Shown here: positions 29,358 through 38,319 of the stretch, piece after piece | Position numbering within the stretch: the first letter of the stretch is position 1 | How the letters are laid out: each line of letters starts with the position of its first letter | DNA from: Streptomyces flaveolus | GTDB lineage: Bacteria; Actinomycetota; Actinomycetes; Streptomycetales; Streptomycetaceae | Reading direction: 5' to 3' | Length of the DNA: 64,000 bases | Assembly (NCBI RefSeq): GCF_000716535.1 | Contig: NZ_JNWV01000017.1 | Location: 116,269 to 180,268 of the forward strand | Notes under the pieces: generated by a model | What the model was told of the DNA's origin: nothing | Seen by the model: the letters and a program-made list of their open reading frames with translations, nothing else | Database searches by the model: none | Position numbers and translations under genes: made by a program

Positions 29358-30167
29358 TCACGCTCCGCCGCGGACGACGGCGACCGGGCAGTGCGCGTGG
29401 TGCAACAGTGCCTGGCTGACCGAACCCAGGAGCATCCCGGAAAACCCGCCGCGCCCCCTGGCGCCGGCAACCATCAATTGGGCGTTTCTGCTGGCCTGGA
29501 CCAGGACCTCGCGGGTCTCGCCGCTCAGCACTTCCTGTCGGACCGTCACGTCCGGATAGCTCTCCGCGCGTCCGGCGACCGCCTGGGCCAGCAGGCGCTC
29601 CGGGCTCTCCACGCCCGTACCGGCCGGTGCGTGGTCCGGCAGCCACGCGTGCACGGCGACGAGCTCGGCTCGCCGCAACTCGGCCTCGGCGAAGGCGAAT
29701 TCGACCGCCTTCTCGCCCTCGGGGGAGCCGTCGACGGCCAGCACGACGGGCCCGGAGCAGTCCGGCTCCTCGCGGACCACCAGCACCGGACAGTGGCTGT
29801 GGGCGGCCAGGGACACCGCCGTCGAGCCCAGCATCATGCCGACGAAGCCCCCGATGCCCCGGCGGCCGACGACCACGAGGTCCGCGGCGCGCGACTCGGC
29901 CACCAGCACCGACACCGCACCGCCGATCATCACGGCTTCGTCGACCTTCACCCCGGGCGCCACACGCCGGGCGTCCTGTGCGGCGTCGTGCGCCAGCGTG
30001 TTGAGCGGGGACGGGTCCAGCGGTGCGTACATGGGCCCGACCGGCCAGCTGAAGGCGTGCACCACACGCAGCTCCGCACCGCGCCGCTCAGCCTCCCGAG
30101 CGGCCTGAACCACCGCGGCATGGCTCGACGACGAGCCGTCCACGCCTACGACGACCATGCTGCCCAC
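29358..30167 (-). CDS. Universal stress protein, tandem UspA domains
   Basis: The 269-aa cytoplasmic protein is two fused UspA domains (about 4-135 and 143-268). Each begins with a VxVDGS motif and ends with the ATP-binding loop: GRRGIGGFVGMMLGSTAVSL in the first, GARGRGGFSGMLLGSVSQAL in the second. This matches the ATP-binding G-2x-G-9x-G(S/T) class. The GTG at 30,167 follows AGGAGG; an ATG three codons later is an alternative. In actinobacteria such proteins belong to redox and dormancy responses, and the neighbours (alcohol dehydrogenase, zwf, lactonase) fit a metabolic stress module. Confidence 0.93.
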   Translation of the reverse strand: MGSMVVVGVDGSSSSHAAVVQAAREAERRGAELRVVHAFSWPVGPMYAPLDPSPLNTLAHDAAQDARRVAPGVKVDEAVMIGGAVSVLVAESRAADLVVVGRRGIGGFVGMMLGSTAVSLAAHSHCPVLVVREEPDCSGPVVLAVDGSPEGEKAVEFAFAEAELRRAELVAVHAWLPDHAPAGTGVESPERLLAQAVAGRAESYPDVTVRQEVLSGETREVLVQASRNAQLMVAGARGRGGFSGMLLGSVSQALLHHAHCPVAVVRGGA

Positions 30168-30176
30168 AGCGCCTCC

Positions 30177-30587
30177 TCACACACGTCGGTACCGCTGGGC
30201 CCTGGCGAGCCGGGCCGTCAGGTGGGCCCCTCGCGGCCGTCCGCTGAAGGCGATGGGCCGCTCCTTGTGGCCGGGCTCGAGGTGCGCCGTTTGCACGCCG
30301 TGGGACGCCCTCTGGTTGGTCTTGTTCGTGATCGTCACCAGGGCGGCGGGCGGTCCGCCGGTCCGGTGCCGGGGCAGGCTCTCGGACACGGCGTTGCCGC
30401 GGCCCTGGACGTTCTCGAGCGCACTCTCGGCGGCGGTGTCGGCCCGGGCGGCCTCGGCGTCGACGGACGCCTCGAATCCCAGGGCGCGGGCAGCCGCGGA
30501 GGATGCCGCTGCCGAGGCTGGCGCGCGAGCGGAAACGATCGCGGAAGCCGCCGAAGAGGTCGGCGCCGACCGTGGCGTGCCGGACAT
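30177..30587 (-). CDS. Doubtful small alanine-rich protein
   Basis: A 136-aa frame upstream of the stress protein on the same strand. The first half is Ala/Ser-rich and helical; the second half is basic (VTITNKTNQRASHGVQTAHL). No family, signal or membrane segment is recognised and the ribosome site is weak. It may be a real small gene co-transcribed with the stress protein, or chance. The remaining 350 bp up to the nucleotidyltransferase gene show nothing convincing. Confidence 0.25.
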   Translation of the reverse strand: MSGTPRSAPTSSAASAIVSARAPASAAASSAAARALGFEASVDAEAARADTAAESALENVQGRGNAVSESLPRHRTGGPPAALVTITNKTNQRASHGVQTAHLEPGHKERPIAFSGRPRGAHLTARLARAQRYRRV

Positions 30588-30934
30588 GGTCTGACCGCCG
30601 CCGCGACCTGTCAGGGTGAGCGTCCCGACCGCGCAGCCACGTGGCATCGCGACGGCTCGGTGACCGAAGCGACGGGAGCTGCCGGTGAACCTTGGGGACA
30701 TGTGCCATCCTTTGCGCCTTACACGGCCGAGCACACTCATCTTCCGCCCCGAGATCGCGACCGGCGAGTCGACCGTGGCCATTCGGAGGGGGCGTGCACC
30801 CCTCCCCACGCAGGGCTCACCACGTCATGGTGCTGCTGCCAAGCGGGGCACCCTCCTCATCGTGGCACGGCGGGCCGGCGAAGCCGTTCGGCGAGCTGCC
30901 GCGAGCCACGGCAGCGGGAAGTCTCTCTGTCTCC

Positions 30935-31672
30935 TTATTGCGGTCGCATGAGGTCCAGGTCCTCGCCCCATGCATCCAGTACCTCGCCGAGTCCAGCCTC
31001 CCGGGCCACCGCCTCGACGAGGGTGAACAGGTGTCGCTGCCGGGATACGTCGCCTGTTGCCGAGATGTGGTCCACGGCGCGGAGCAACACGTCGGTGTGC
31101 CAGCCCGGAAGCGGGTACCGGTCGAGCTCCCACTCGAGGAACTTGTTGTAGGGGCGGGGGCGACGGTCGAGAGCGAAGAGCAGCTCCAGCAGGAACCGGA
31201 TGCTGTCGGCGGCGTCCAGGCGAGCGGCTAGAGCCTGGCCGTCCCGGTGGTTCTTGACGGATCGGTAGAGCGAGTTGGCGTAGGCGTCGAGCCAGCCACG
31301 GGCGCTTTGGAACGCCTCATCGGCATCCAGGCGAGCCTTGTCGGCGAGGATCCGCGCGATGCCTCCGTCGAGCCGGTCGAGCACGATCTGGGCTCGGGCG
31401 AGGGCGTAGCGTTCAAAACCGGGCATCCCGGCTGCACGGAACTCGGTGAGAGAGACGATGACGAGGTCCAGATCGGCGGTGCGGTGGCCCGCGAACCGGG
31501 TGAGGTCGGTCGTGACGTCATCAGCGAGGACCACGTACAGATCGTGGTCGGAGTGCCGGGTGATCATGCCGTCGTGGGCTCGGGAACCTTTGAGTACGAG
31601 GCCGACGACGGCTGGATCAGCGGTGGCGAGTTCGACGAGTGCGTCGTAGGTGAGAGGCTGCTCAGCAGTCAT
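30935..31672 (-). CDS. Nucleotidyltransferase-domain protein
   Basis: The 245-aa soluble protein has the polymerase-beta-like nucleotidyltransferase motif VLKGSRAHDGMITRHSDHDL, that is GS followed by SDxD, with a further Asp in ADLDLVIV. A helical C-terminal half includes ARGWLDAYANSLYRSVKNHR and LLELLFALDRRPRPYNKFLE. It resembles aminoglycoside adenylyltransferase-like and DUF4037-type proteins. It may modify a small molecule or an RNA, but no substrate is evident. The ATG at 31,672 gives the best-conserved start. A putative small-molecule kinase lies upstream on the same strand with a 256-bp gap. Confidence 0.8.
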   Translation of the reverse strand: MTAEQPLTYDALVELATADPAVVGLVLKGSRAHDGMITRHSDHDLYVVLADDVTTDLTRFAGHRTADLDLVIVSLTEFRAAGMPGFERYALARAQIVLDRLDGGIARILADKARLDADEAFQSARGWLDAYANSLYRSVKNHRDGQALAARLDAADSIRFLLELLFALDRRPRPYNKFLEWELDRYPLPGWHTDVLLRAVDHISATGDVSRQRHLFTLVEAVAREAGLGEVLDAWGEDLDLMRPQ

Positions 31673-31928
31673 GGTGTGGATCTCCGCGACGTGATGACGG
31701 GTATGCCTGCCGGGGCGGCCTCCTGCTTCGAGAGGCGCCCGCACCGTCTGCGGCTGTACATGGCCGCCGCCCACACGGATCAACGCACATCCTGACCCTA
31801 CCGCCGGCCGGGCCGTGGGGCAGGGAGTCCGGGGGAGACGTCAGCATGCCGGCCCGCTTGGTCACAGCCGCTCGCCGAGGGGCGCGACCAGGACGGTCGT
31901 CGGACAGTGAACGTGCGAGGCCGGTTGA

Positions 31929-32858
31929 TCAGGCGTCCGCGCGGCGCAGCCGCTCAGGTGCTTCTCTGGCCAGCCGAGCGGCGGCGGAGCTGTCCGGCCG
32001 GGCGACTGATGCCTTCTTGGCGTTGAAGGCCAGCACCCACAACCCCGCGGCCCAGGCCACCTCGGATTCCTCACGCGTCCACGGCCGTCTGCGGGCCCGG
32101 GCGTATCCGTCCAGGAACCGCTCGGTCTCGGCAACGGTCGCAGGCCGGTCTTCAGGCCCGCCCGTGGGGAAGACCGCGGCTGCCAGCCCGGCAATTGCCG
32201 CCTCGGGCCGGGCGACCGCGCTGTCCCAGTCGTGCACCACGTGCAGCCTGTCGCCGTTCCAGCGAATGTTCTGGGACTCGAAGTCGCCGTGCCCGACCAC
32301 CTCGGGCAGAGCGGCGCGCCGCAGCCGGGTGCGCACGCGGCGGGCCGTCTCGTCCAGCCGGCCGGGGCCGGGGTGGTCGTTGAGGTCCACGTCCATGTCG
32401 TCCGGCCACGGCCAGGGCCGCGGATCGTCATGGTCCCAGCCATTCCACGGCGGCGCGGGAGCCAACGACGGCACGTCCGCGACTGACGGCGCTGCCGCCA
32501 TCAGGCGGGCCAGCGCCTCCGCGAACAGTTCGGGCGCGTCCGGATGCGGCGGCAGCACGGTGCCACCGGGGACCAACGCCTCGGCCGTGACGACGAGGCC
32601 CCTCAACGGCCCCTGGCCGCCCACAGGTTCCGGGCCCGCCAACGGCTCCGGGCACGGGAAGCCGGCTTGGTGCATGCGGCGTTGCACCTCCAGGCAGCCG
32701 GCCCGCCGGGGTGTCAAGGGTCTTGCCTTGACGACGACTTCACGGCCGTCCGCCAGCCGCAGTCCCATGACCGTGGACAGGTGGGCGCGTTCGAAGAGCG
32801 TCTCGGCGGGCGGCGAGCCCAGCCACTTGCTACACCACCTGGACAATTCCCCCACCAC
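31929..32858 (-). CDS. Aminoglycoside phosphotransferase (APH)-family kinase
   Basis: The 309-aa protein starts at the second of two adjacent GTGs behind GGGAG. It has an APH/choline kinase fold: nucleotide-binding Lys in GREVVVKARPL, the Brenner-type catalytic motif VVGHGDFESQNIRW (Asp as base), and the metal-binding HDWDSAVAR. Family members phosphorylate aminoglycosides, homoserine, fructosamines or macrolides. No resistance gene family match can be claimed from sequence alone. The C-terminal helices include AWAAGLWVLAFNAKK. Confidence 0.85.
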   Translation of the reverse strand: MVGELSRWCSKWLGSPPAETLFERAHLSTVMGLRLADGREVVVKARPLTPRRAGCLEVQRRMHQAGFPCPEPLAGPEPVGGQGPLRGLVVTAEALVPGGTVLPPHPDAPELFAEALARLMAAAPSVADVPSLAPAPPWNGWDHDDPRPWPWPDDMDVDLNDHPGPGRLDETARRVRTRLRRAALPEVVGHGDFESQNIRWNGDRLHVVHDWDSAVARPEAAIAGLAAAVFPTGGPEDRPATVAETERFLDGYARARRRPWTREESEVAWAAGLWVLAFNAKKASVARPDSSAAARLAREAPERLRRADA

Positions 32859-32966
32859 AAGAGCTCCCTGTCCTCGACATCACCGCTTGACCGAGCAGCG
32901 TCGCTTACGGCTCCGATCTTCGCGGCTGAATGGGCCGTTCGCACGGGTGCGCAGCGAAAGCTTCCC

Positions 32967-33180
32967 AGGGCGGTCGGCCGCCGACGTTCGACAAGACTGA
33001 CTACCGTCGGCGGCATGCCGGCGGTAGTCGGGGATCAACCGGCTCGAACGTCACCGGGCCGGGACGGTCGCTGGGATCCCGCGTCTCCGCAGGTAGGCCC
33101 GGTTGCGGCGGGAGTCGTACACCTTGTCGACCCGCACCCGGTCCGGGTGCCTACGTGGCCTGCCCGGACCGAGCCGGGCA
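32967..33180. mobile_element. Two rearranged IS5-family transposase fragments
   Basis: On the plus strand near 32,967-33,020 a short C-terminal transposase motif reads GGRPPTFDKTDYRRRHA. On the minus strand at about 33,066-33,175 an adjacent, normally upstream, part reads RPRRHPDRVRVDKVYDSRRN followed by RAYLRRRGIPATVP. In an intact element both would be on the same strand with the first following the second. They now point in opposite directions, so an inversion broke the IS. No terminal repeats were found. Confidence 0.65.
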
Positions 33181-33481
33181 CCCGGATCGCCTCCGGGACC
33201 GTTCTAACCGCGGCGAGTCACCCCGCCGCCCGGCCGTGATCACCGCGGAACGATCGCGGCGGGCGCTCCCGGTCACCATGCGCCGCCGACCACGGAACGG
33301 GCCGCAAGTGACGACCAGTAAGTCCAGACTAATCCAGCCACGTTACCCCCTATGTCGCGAATGGCCCGATTGACGGGCGGAATTGGGAAACTTAGCGTGT
33401 CCGCGTCATGGGGCGACGGCGCCTGCAGCGGCCAGGGGACCCACCGAGGACTCCCCCCACGGGGCAAAGGGGTACGGCACC

Positions 33482-36400
33482 TTGCGAAGATCACCGAGAA
33501 GAACCGTCATGACCGTCATGGCCGCAGTCGCGGCAGTGGCCATGGCCGCCTCCGGGACGACGGCGGCAGCCATGCCGCCAGGTGCCCGGGGCGATGCCTC
33601 CCCGCCGACGCGGTCCGGTGACGAACATGTCGTGGAGGCCGACCGCCAGATCACCCTCATCACCGGTGACGTGGTGCGGCTCGACCATCGCGGCAGAGTG
33701 GCGAAGGTGAGCCAGGCGAAGGGCCGGGAGTCGATACCGTTTCAGACCTTCTCGGCGAAGGGACACACCTATGTGCTGCCCACTGATGTCGGCGGCCTGA
33801 TCGCCTCCGGAAGACTGGACATGCGGCTGTTCGACGTCACCGAGCTCAGCCGCCCGGAATACCGTCAACTCGTCGGCGACGGAGTACCGTTGCTCGTCAG
33901 TTACACGGGCGCGGAGCGAAGGACCGTCGCGAGGGCCGGCGGTGCGAAGGTGCGGGCGGAGATCGCCACCACCGGCAGCGAGGCGCTGACCGTGCCGGGG
34001 GCAGCGGCCTCGCGGGTGTGGACCTCCCTCACCGACGGCCCCGGCCGGAGCCCTCGGCTCGCCGCGGGGGTGCGCTCCATCCGTCTCGACGGACTGGTCA
34101 AGGCGTCGCTGGACGTGAGCGTGAAGCAGATCGGCGCCCCCGAAGCATGGCGTGCCGGATACGACGGCACAGGAGTGAAGGTCGCCGTGCTGGACACCGG
34201 CGTCGACACGCGCCATGCCGACCTGGCCACCCAGGTGGTCGCGGAGAGGAACTTCACCAGTGCCCCCGACGCCGCCGACCACAACGGCCACGGCACCCAT
34301 GTGGCCTCCATCCTGGCCGGAACCGGGGCCGCCTCACACGGTACGTACCGGGGAGTGGCACCCGGCGCCGAGCTGATCAGCGGCAAGGTGCTCGACAACT
34401 ACGGCAGGGGCACCGAATCCTCGATCATGGCCGGCATGGAGTGGGCCGTCGAGCAGGGCGCCACCATCGTCAACCTCTCGCTGGGAGGTTCCGACACGCA
34501 GGGGACCGACCCGCTGGAGGAGACCGTCAACAGGCTCTCCGACCGTGCCCTGTTCGTCATCGCCGCCGGCAACGCGGGACCGGGCGCCATGACTGTGGGC
34601 ACCCCGGGTTCGGCCGACGCGGCCCTGACCGTCGGCGCCGTCGACAAGCAGGACGTGCTCGCCGACATGTCGTCCCGAGGCCCCCGGCTGGATGGCGCGA
34701 TCAAACCCGACCTCACCGCGCCCGGGGTGGACATCACCGCGGCGGCCGCGGACGGGAGCCTCGTCGACCAGAGCGGTGTCCCGCACCCCGCCCCCGGCTA
34801 TCTGACGCTCTCGGGAACCTCCATGGCCACGCCGCACGTGGCGGGCGCGGCCGCACTGCTCGCCCAGCGGCATCCGGACTGGAGCCCCGATCTGCTCAAG
34901 GAGGCGCTGGTCGGCTCCGCCCAGCCGGGCCCCTACAGCGCCGTCGAACAGGGCAGCGGACGGGTCGACGTGGCACACGCCATCACCCAGAGCATCGCCG
35001 CCCGGCCCGCCTCGCTGAGTTTCGACCGGCCCGGCTGGCCGCACGGCGACGACCAGCCGGTCACCAAGACGCTCACCTACCGCAACACCGGCACCACGGC
35101 GGTCACGCTGGACCTGGCGGCCACCGCCGACGGCCCGGCGGGTGCCCCCGTACCCGACGGCTTCTTCACCCTCGGAACCCGGCGACTCACCGTCCCGGCA
35201 GGCGGTACCGCATCGGTCGACGTCACCGCGAACCCCCGCCTCGCCGGCTCGACGGAGGGCGTGTTCAGCCTGGCCGTCACGGCGACGGGAGACGGCCAGA
35301 CCGTCCGCACCGCAGGGGGTGTCCAGATCGAGGGCGAGATGTACGACCTGCGGATGAAGGCCACCGCGCGGGACGGCTCCGAACCCGACGAGGACACCTG
35401 GAAAGCCTGGATATACGACCTGACCGGCAACCGTTTCTACCCGGTCACCAGTGACGACGGCACGCTCGAACTGCGCTTGCACGCCGGCGACTACACCATC
35501 CTGGGCGAAGTGATCACGCTGGACGAGGAAGGTGTCGCCTACGTCGGCGAGGACTGGATGGTCGCCCCCCGGCTCAGCCTCACCAAGGACACCAGCCTCG
35601 CCTTCGACGCGAGGCAGGCCAAGCCTCTCGACGTGACCGTCCAGGATCCCGCCGCCACCCTCCAGTCCGGCAGTGTCAACATCATCCCGCACGACATCAG
35701 CGGTCTGCCGATCGCCCTCTCCACCTTTCCGATGGCCGAGGGCATCCGGCTCCAGCAGGTCGGCCCCGAGCCGAAACCCGGCACGGTGACCTCCACCCTC
35801 CTCCTCGACCTCGCCCACGGCGATACCAACTACCTGCTGGCGGACGAGCTCAAGGACGCCTTCTTCACCGGCTACCGGCACCACGCGAAGGCCAAGGAAC
35901 TGGCCAGGCTCACCATCCGGCAGGGCACCACCATGACACCGCGATGGGGCGCGATCGTGTCCGAGCCCGAGTACCGCACACCGCCGGCGGCCATCTCCAC
36001 CGACCTGCCCCACACCACCACCCTGTACCTCCAGGGCGGCATCGAGTGGAAGCACACCTTCGAGCAGCAGGCGGTCCGGGACACCGAGGCCCGGTACCGG
36101 CTGCCGGCCAGGAAGTACCGCGCGGGACGCGCCTACACCGAGACGTTCAACACCGGGGTCTTCGGTCCCGCGCTCGACACGGACACCGGCGCCGGGCCGG
36201 CGACCGGACTCGTCAGGGACGGCGACCGGCTGACCGGAGCGGTGCACCCGTTCACCGACGGCGCGGGACACGACGGGGAGAGTGTGTACGACGGGGAGAG
36301 CGCCACCACGACACTCTTCCGCGACGGCGTGGAATACGCGACGCTGCCCGGCGTCCTCGACGAGACCGCCTTCGACCTGCCCCCGGGCAAGGCCCGCTAC

Positions 36401-36811
36401 CGGCTGGTCACCACCGTCAGCCGCGCTCGGTCGGCGGTGTCCACCGTGGGCACCGAGGTCTCCTGGTCCGCCGAGTTCAGCTCGGGCCACACGGCGAGGC
36501 CCACCCCGCTCCCGGCGAGCGTGGTGCGCTACCGGCCGGAACTCGGCCTGGACTCCACCGCGCCGGCCGGCGCCCGGCAGACCGTCCCGCTCACCGTTCA
36601 GGGCTCGGCAGCCGGCCACCGCCTCGGATCGCTGACCGTGTACGTCTCCTACGACCGGGGAGCGCACTGGTCCCGGACCGCCGTGCGCCACGGCAAGGTC
36701 ACCGTGCTCAACCCGGCCGCGGGCGAGTCCGTCTCCTTCAAGGCCGAGTTCACGGACCGCCAGGGGAACGCCTTCTCGCAGACGATTCTGGACGCCTATC
36801 GCACCCGGTAA
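33482..36811 (+). CDS. Large secreted subtilisin-like serine protease (S8)
   Basis: About 1,109 aa. A TTG at 33,482 is chosen because it gives a signal peptide with a basic n-region (RRSPRRTVMTVMAAVAAVAM); ATGs at 33,509 and 33,518 are alternatives that remove the basic residues. A propeptide-like region is followed by the S8 domain with Asp in VAVLDTGVDTRHADL (about residue 238), His in HNGHGTHVASILAG (about 269), oxyanion Asn in AAGNAGPGAM, and Ser in LSGTSMATPHVAGAA (about 446). The C-terminal 600 residues are beta-rich domains, probably for substrate binding or surface retention. Several streptomycetes carry S8 proteases of this size. A very strong hairpin follows the stop. Confidence 0.93.
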   Translation: MRRSPRRTVMTVMAAVAAVAMAASGTTAAAMPPGARGDASPPTRSGDEHVVEADRQITLITGDVVRLDHRGRVAKVSQAKGRESIPFQTFSAKGHTYVLPTDVGGLIASGRLDMRLFDVTELSRPEYRQLVGDGVPLLVSYTGAERRTVARAGGAKVRAEIATTGSEALTVPGAAASRVWTSLTDGPGRSPRLAAGVRSIRLDGLVKASLDVSVKQIGAPEAWRAGYDGTGVKVAVLDTGVDTRHADLATQVVAERNFTSAPDAADHNGHGTHVASILAGTGAASHGTYRGVAPGAELISGKVLDNYGRGTESSIMAGMEWAVEQGATIVNLSLGGSDTQGTDPLEETVNRLSDRALFVIAAGNAGPGAMTVGTPGSADAALTVGAVDKQDVLADMSSRGPRLDGAIKPDLTAPGVDITAAAADGSLVDQSGVPHPAPGYLTLSGTSMATPHVAGAAALLAQRHPDWSPDLLKEALVGSAQPGPYSAVEQGSGRVDVAHAITQSIAARPASLSFDRPGWPHGDDQPVTKTLTYRNTGTTAVTLDLAATADGPAGAPVPDGFFTLGTRRLTVPAGGTASVDVTANPRLAGSTEGVFSLAVTATGDGQTVRTAGGVQIEGEMYDLRMKATARDGSEPDEDTWKAWIYDLTGNRFYPVTSDDGTLELRLHAGDYTILGEVITLDEEGVAYVGEDWMVAPRLSLTKDTSLAFDARQAKPLDVTVQDPAATLQSGSVNIIPHDISGLPIALSTFPMAEGIRLQQVGPEPKPGTVTSTLLLDLAHGDTNYLLADELKDAFFTGYRHHAKAKELARLTIRQGTTMTPRWGAIVSEPEYRTPPAAISTDLPHTTTLYLQGGIEWKHTFEQQAVRDTEARYRLPARKYRAGRAYTETFNTGVFGPALDTDTGAGPATGLVRDGDRLTGAVHPFTDGAGHDGESVYDGESATTTLFRDGVEYATLPGVLDETAFDLPPGKARYRLVTTVSRARSAVSTVGTEVSWSAEFSSGHTARPTPLPASVVRYRPELGLDSTAPAGARQTVPLTVQGSAAGHRLGSLTVYVSYDRGAHWSRTAVRHGKVTVLNPAAGESVSFKAEFTDRQGNAFSQTILDAYRTR

Positions 36812-36819
36812 CAGCACCT

Positions 36820-36866
36820 GCGCTCACCGTACGGGCCGCCGCACAGGCAGCCCGTACGGTGAGCGC
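36820..36866 (+). terminator. Perfect 16-bp stem terminator after the S8 protease
   Basis: Positions 36,820-36,835 (GCGCTCACCGTACGGG) pair perfectly with 36,851-36,866 around a 15-base loop, starting 8 bp after the stop codon. Confidence 0.88.
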
Positions 36867-37171
36867 AGCACCAGGGGAGCGGGGCGCTCCTCGGTCCCGG
36901 GCAGCGCCCTTCGCCACCGTCCCTCAGGATGAACCGAGTCGACTACGCCGCGCGAGGCTCCATGGGGCGTCCGGCATCGCACGCACGGCCCGGATCGGGC
37001 CGGTGCCGGCCGTGGGGCCGCGGTCCTGGCCTTCCCGGGCACCCTGGAAGCAGTCCCCGGCTCACGAAGCGACAGTGCGCCGGATGTCTCGCGGTGCTTC
37101 ACGAACCCTGAAGTTTCGGCCGACGGCCTGAGTGAAGTACACTTGATCTAGAACTGGTCGCCCAACAGGCG

Positions 37172-37256
37172 GCGCCCGGTGATGCGTTGGTGGTCCAAGG
37201 AAAGACGCCCCGCTTCCTGCGGGGAGATGCAGGTGCAAGGCCTGCCCGGCGCTCCA
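37172..37256 (+). ncRNA. tRNA-like structured RNA with encoded CCA
   Basis: The 3' two-thirds fold exactly like a tRNA. There is an anticodon-type arm with 5-bp stem CCCCG/CGGGG and 7-base loop CTTCCTG (37,208-37,224), a 4-base variable loop AGAT, and a T-arm of 5-bp stem GCAGG/CCTGC with a 7-base loop (37,229-37,245). An acceptor strand CCGGCGC, a discriminator T and an encoded CCA (37,254-37,256) follow. The 5' strand GCGCCCGG (37,172-37,179) pairs with the acceptor strand if one C is bulged. The D region is about 29 bases, 9-10 longer than normal, and holds a TTGG-TGGT-CCAA hairpin. The loop would read UCC, but position 37 is U, unlike normal tRNAs, and the T-loop lacks TTCGA. A -10-like TACACT lies at 37,138-37,143 and a perfect terminator follows at once. 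A true glycine tRNA is unlikely; a tRNA-mimic or regulatory RNA is more likely. Confidence 0.5.
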
Positions 37257-37259
37257 CGA

Positions 37260-37293
37260 AAAGGTCCCCGGCCTCGAACAGGCCGGGGACCTT
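37260..37293 (+). terminator. Perfect 14-bp stem terminator after tRNA-like RNA
   Basis: AAAGGTCCCCGGCC (37,260-37,273) pairs perfectly with GGCCGGGGACCTTT (37,280-37,293 by pairing) around a 6- to 7-base loop, three bases after the encoded CCA. Terminators of this form typically follow streptomycete tRNA genes. Confidence 0.85.
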
Positions 37294-37614
37294 TCGCATG
37301 CCCGGGACCCGCCCCGCGCGCCCGGCACCTGCCCGAGGTCACGGCAACTCCGCCCATACGGGCGTGCGGCCGCCGAGGGCGCGGGACTGTGCTGCCGGCC
37401 GGGCCCGTTGCTTCCCCCGTGGTGACCGGCCGCCCGCACCGCTCGGCGGGCTTCCGACGACTGCCGCACCGGGCGGGCCGCGAGGCCCTTCGTCACCTAC
37501 GACCCCGGCTTCGCCACTCACCCGATCAGGAAGCCCTGTTCGGCCCGGACGAGGCCTGACGATGTCCACGGGCGACAATGAGCACACGTCACCGGTGACA
37601 GCGAAGGAGCCCGA

Positions 37615-38319
37615 ATGCCGGCAGCCTGGGACAACGATGCCCCGGAGTCGCCCGAACACGGTGCCGACCCCGCTCCGGCCCGCAACGGGCTGATCATCTT
37701 CCTGAACGGAACGTCCAGCTCGGGCAAGTCCAGTATCGCCAAAGAGCTGTTGCGGATCCTGGACGAGCCGTACTTTCACATGCCGGTGGACGCCTTCCAC
37801 GCGATGCGAACCCGTCGAGACGTCGGTCCGGAACGGTTGCCCGAGGTGCTGCGGCGCACGTGGATGGGATTCCACCGGGCGGTCGCCGGTATGGCCATGG
37901 CCGGCAACAACGTGGTGGTCGACCATGTGCTGAGCGAGGAATGGCGTCTGCTGGACTGTCTGAGGCTCTTCAACGCCAGAGACGTCGTCCTCGTCGGAGT
38001 GCGCTGTTCGCCGGAGGAACTCGCACGGCGTGAACAGGCACGCGGCGACCGTCCGGTGGGTCTCGCGGCCCACCAGTTCCAGCGAGTCCACGCGCACGGC
38101 CTGTACGACGTGGAGTGCGACACCACCACGGCCGGCGCCGCGGACTGCGCCCGGCGGATCAGCGCCTTCCTGCCGCGACGACCGCTTCCCACCGCGTTCG
38201 AGCAGCTCCGAACGAAACTGTGCCCCGAACTGCCGGGCGCCGGTGCGGAGAACGGGGCGCCCTCATGGGCACGCGCATCACAGGACCAACGACCGGCTGA
38301 CCCGGACGGAATCGCCTGA
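37615..38319 (+). CDS. Chloramphenicol phosphotransferase-like protein (CPT family)
   Basis: The 234-aa protein has the P-loop FLNGTSSSGKSSIAKEL at about residue 30, followed by VDAFHAMRTRR (the equivalent region of CPT holds the catalytic Asp), GNNVVVDHVLSEEWRL, and VGVRCSPEELARREQARGDR. These match the chloramphenicol 3-O-phosphotransferase family, first known from the producer S. venezuelae. Whether it acts on chloramphenicol or another hydroxylated compound is open; many family members are uncharacterised. AAGGAG precedes the ATG. The tRNA-like RNA and its terminator lie about 320 bp upstream. Confidence 0.85.
   Translation: MPAAWDNDAPESPEHGADPAPARNGLIIFLNGTSSSGKSSIAKELLRILDEPYFHMPVDAFHAMRTRRDVGPERLPEVLRRTWMGFHRAVAGMAMAGNNVVVDHVLSEEWRLLDCLRLFNARDVVLVGVRCSPEELARREQARGDRPVGLAAHQFQRVHAHGLYDVECDTTTAGAADCARRISAFLPRRPLPTAFEQLRTKLCPELPGAGAENGAPSWARASQDQRPADPDGIA

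Noticed and set aside
30157..30594. Plus-strand Ala/Arg-rich frame opposite the doubtful gene upstream of the stress protein
   Set aside because: Low complexity with no start site; the minus strand is slightly more protein-like.
37172..37256. Ordinary glycine tRNA (anticodon UCC)
   Set aside because: The D region is far too long, position 37 is U, the T-loop lacks the usual TTCGA, and one acceptor base does not pair. Reported as tRNA-like instead.
37172..37256. Cobalamin or other known riboswitch upstream of the CPT gene
   Set aside because: No B12 box or other consensus I know matches, and the element ends in CCA plus a terminator 320 bp before the gene.
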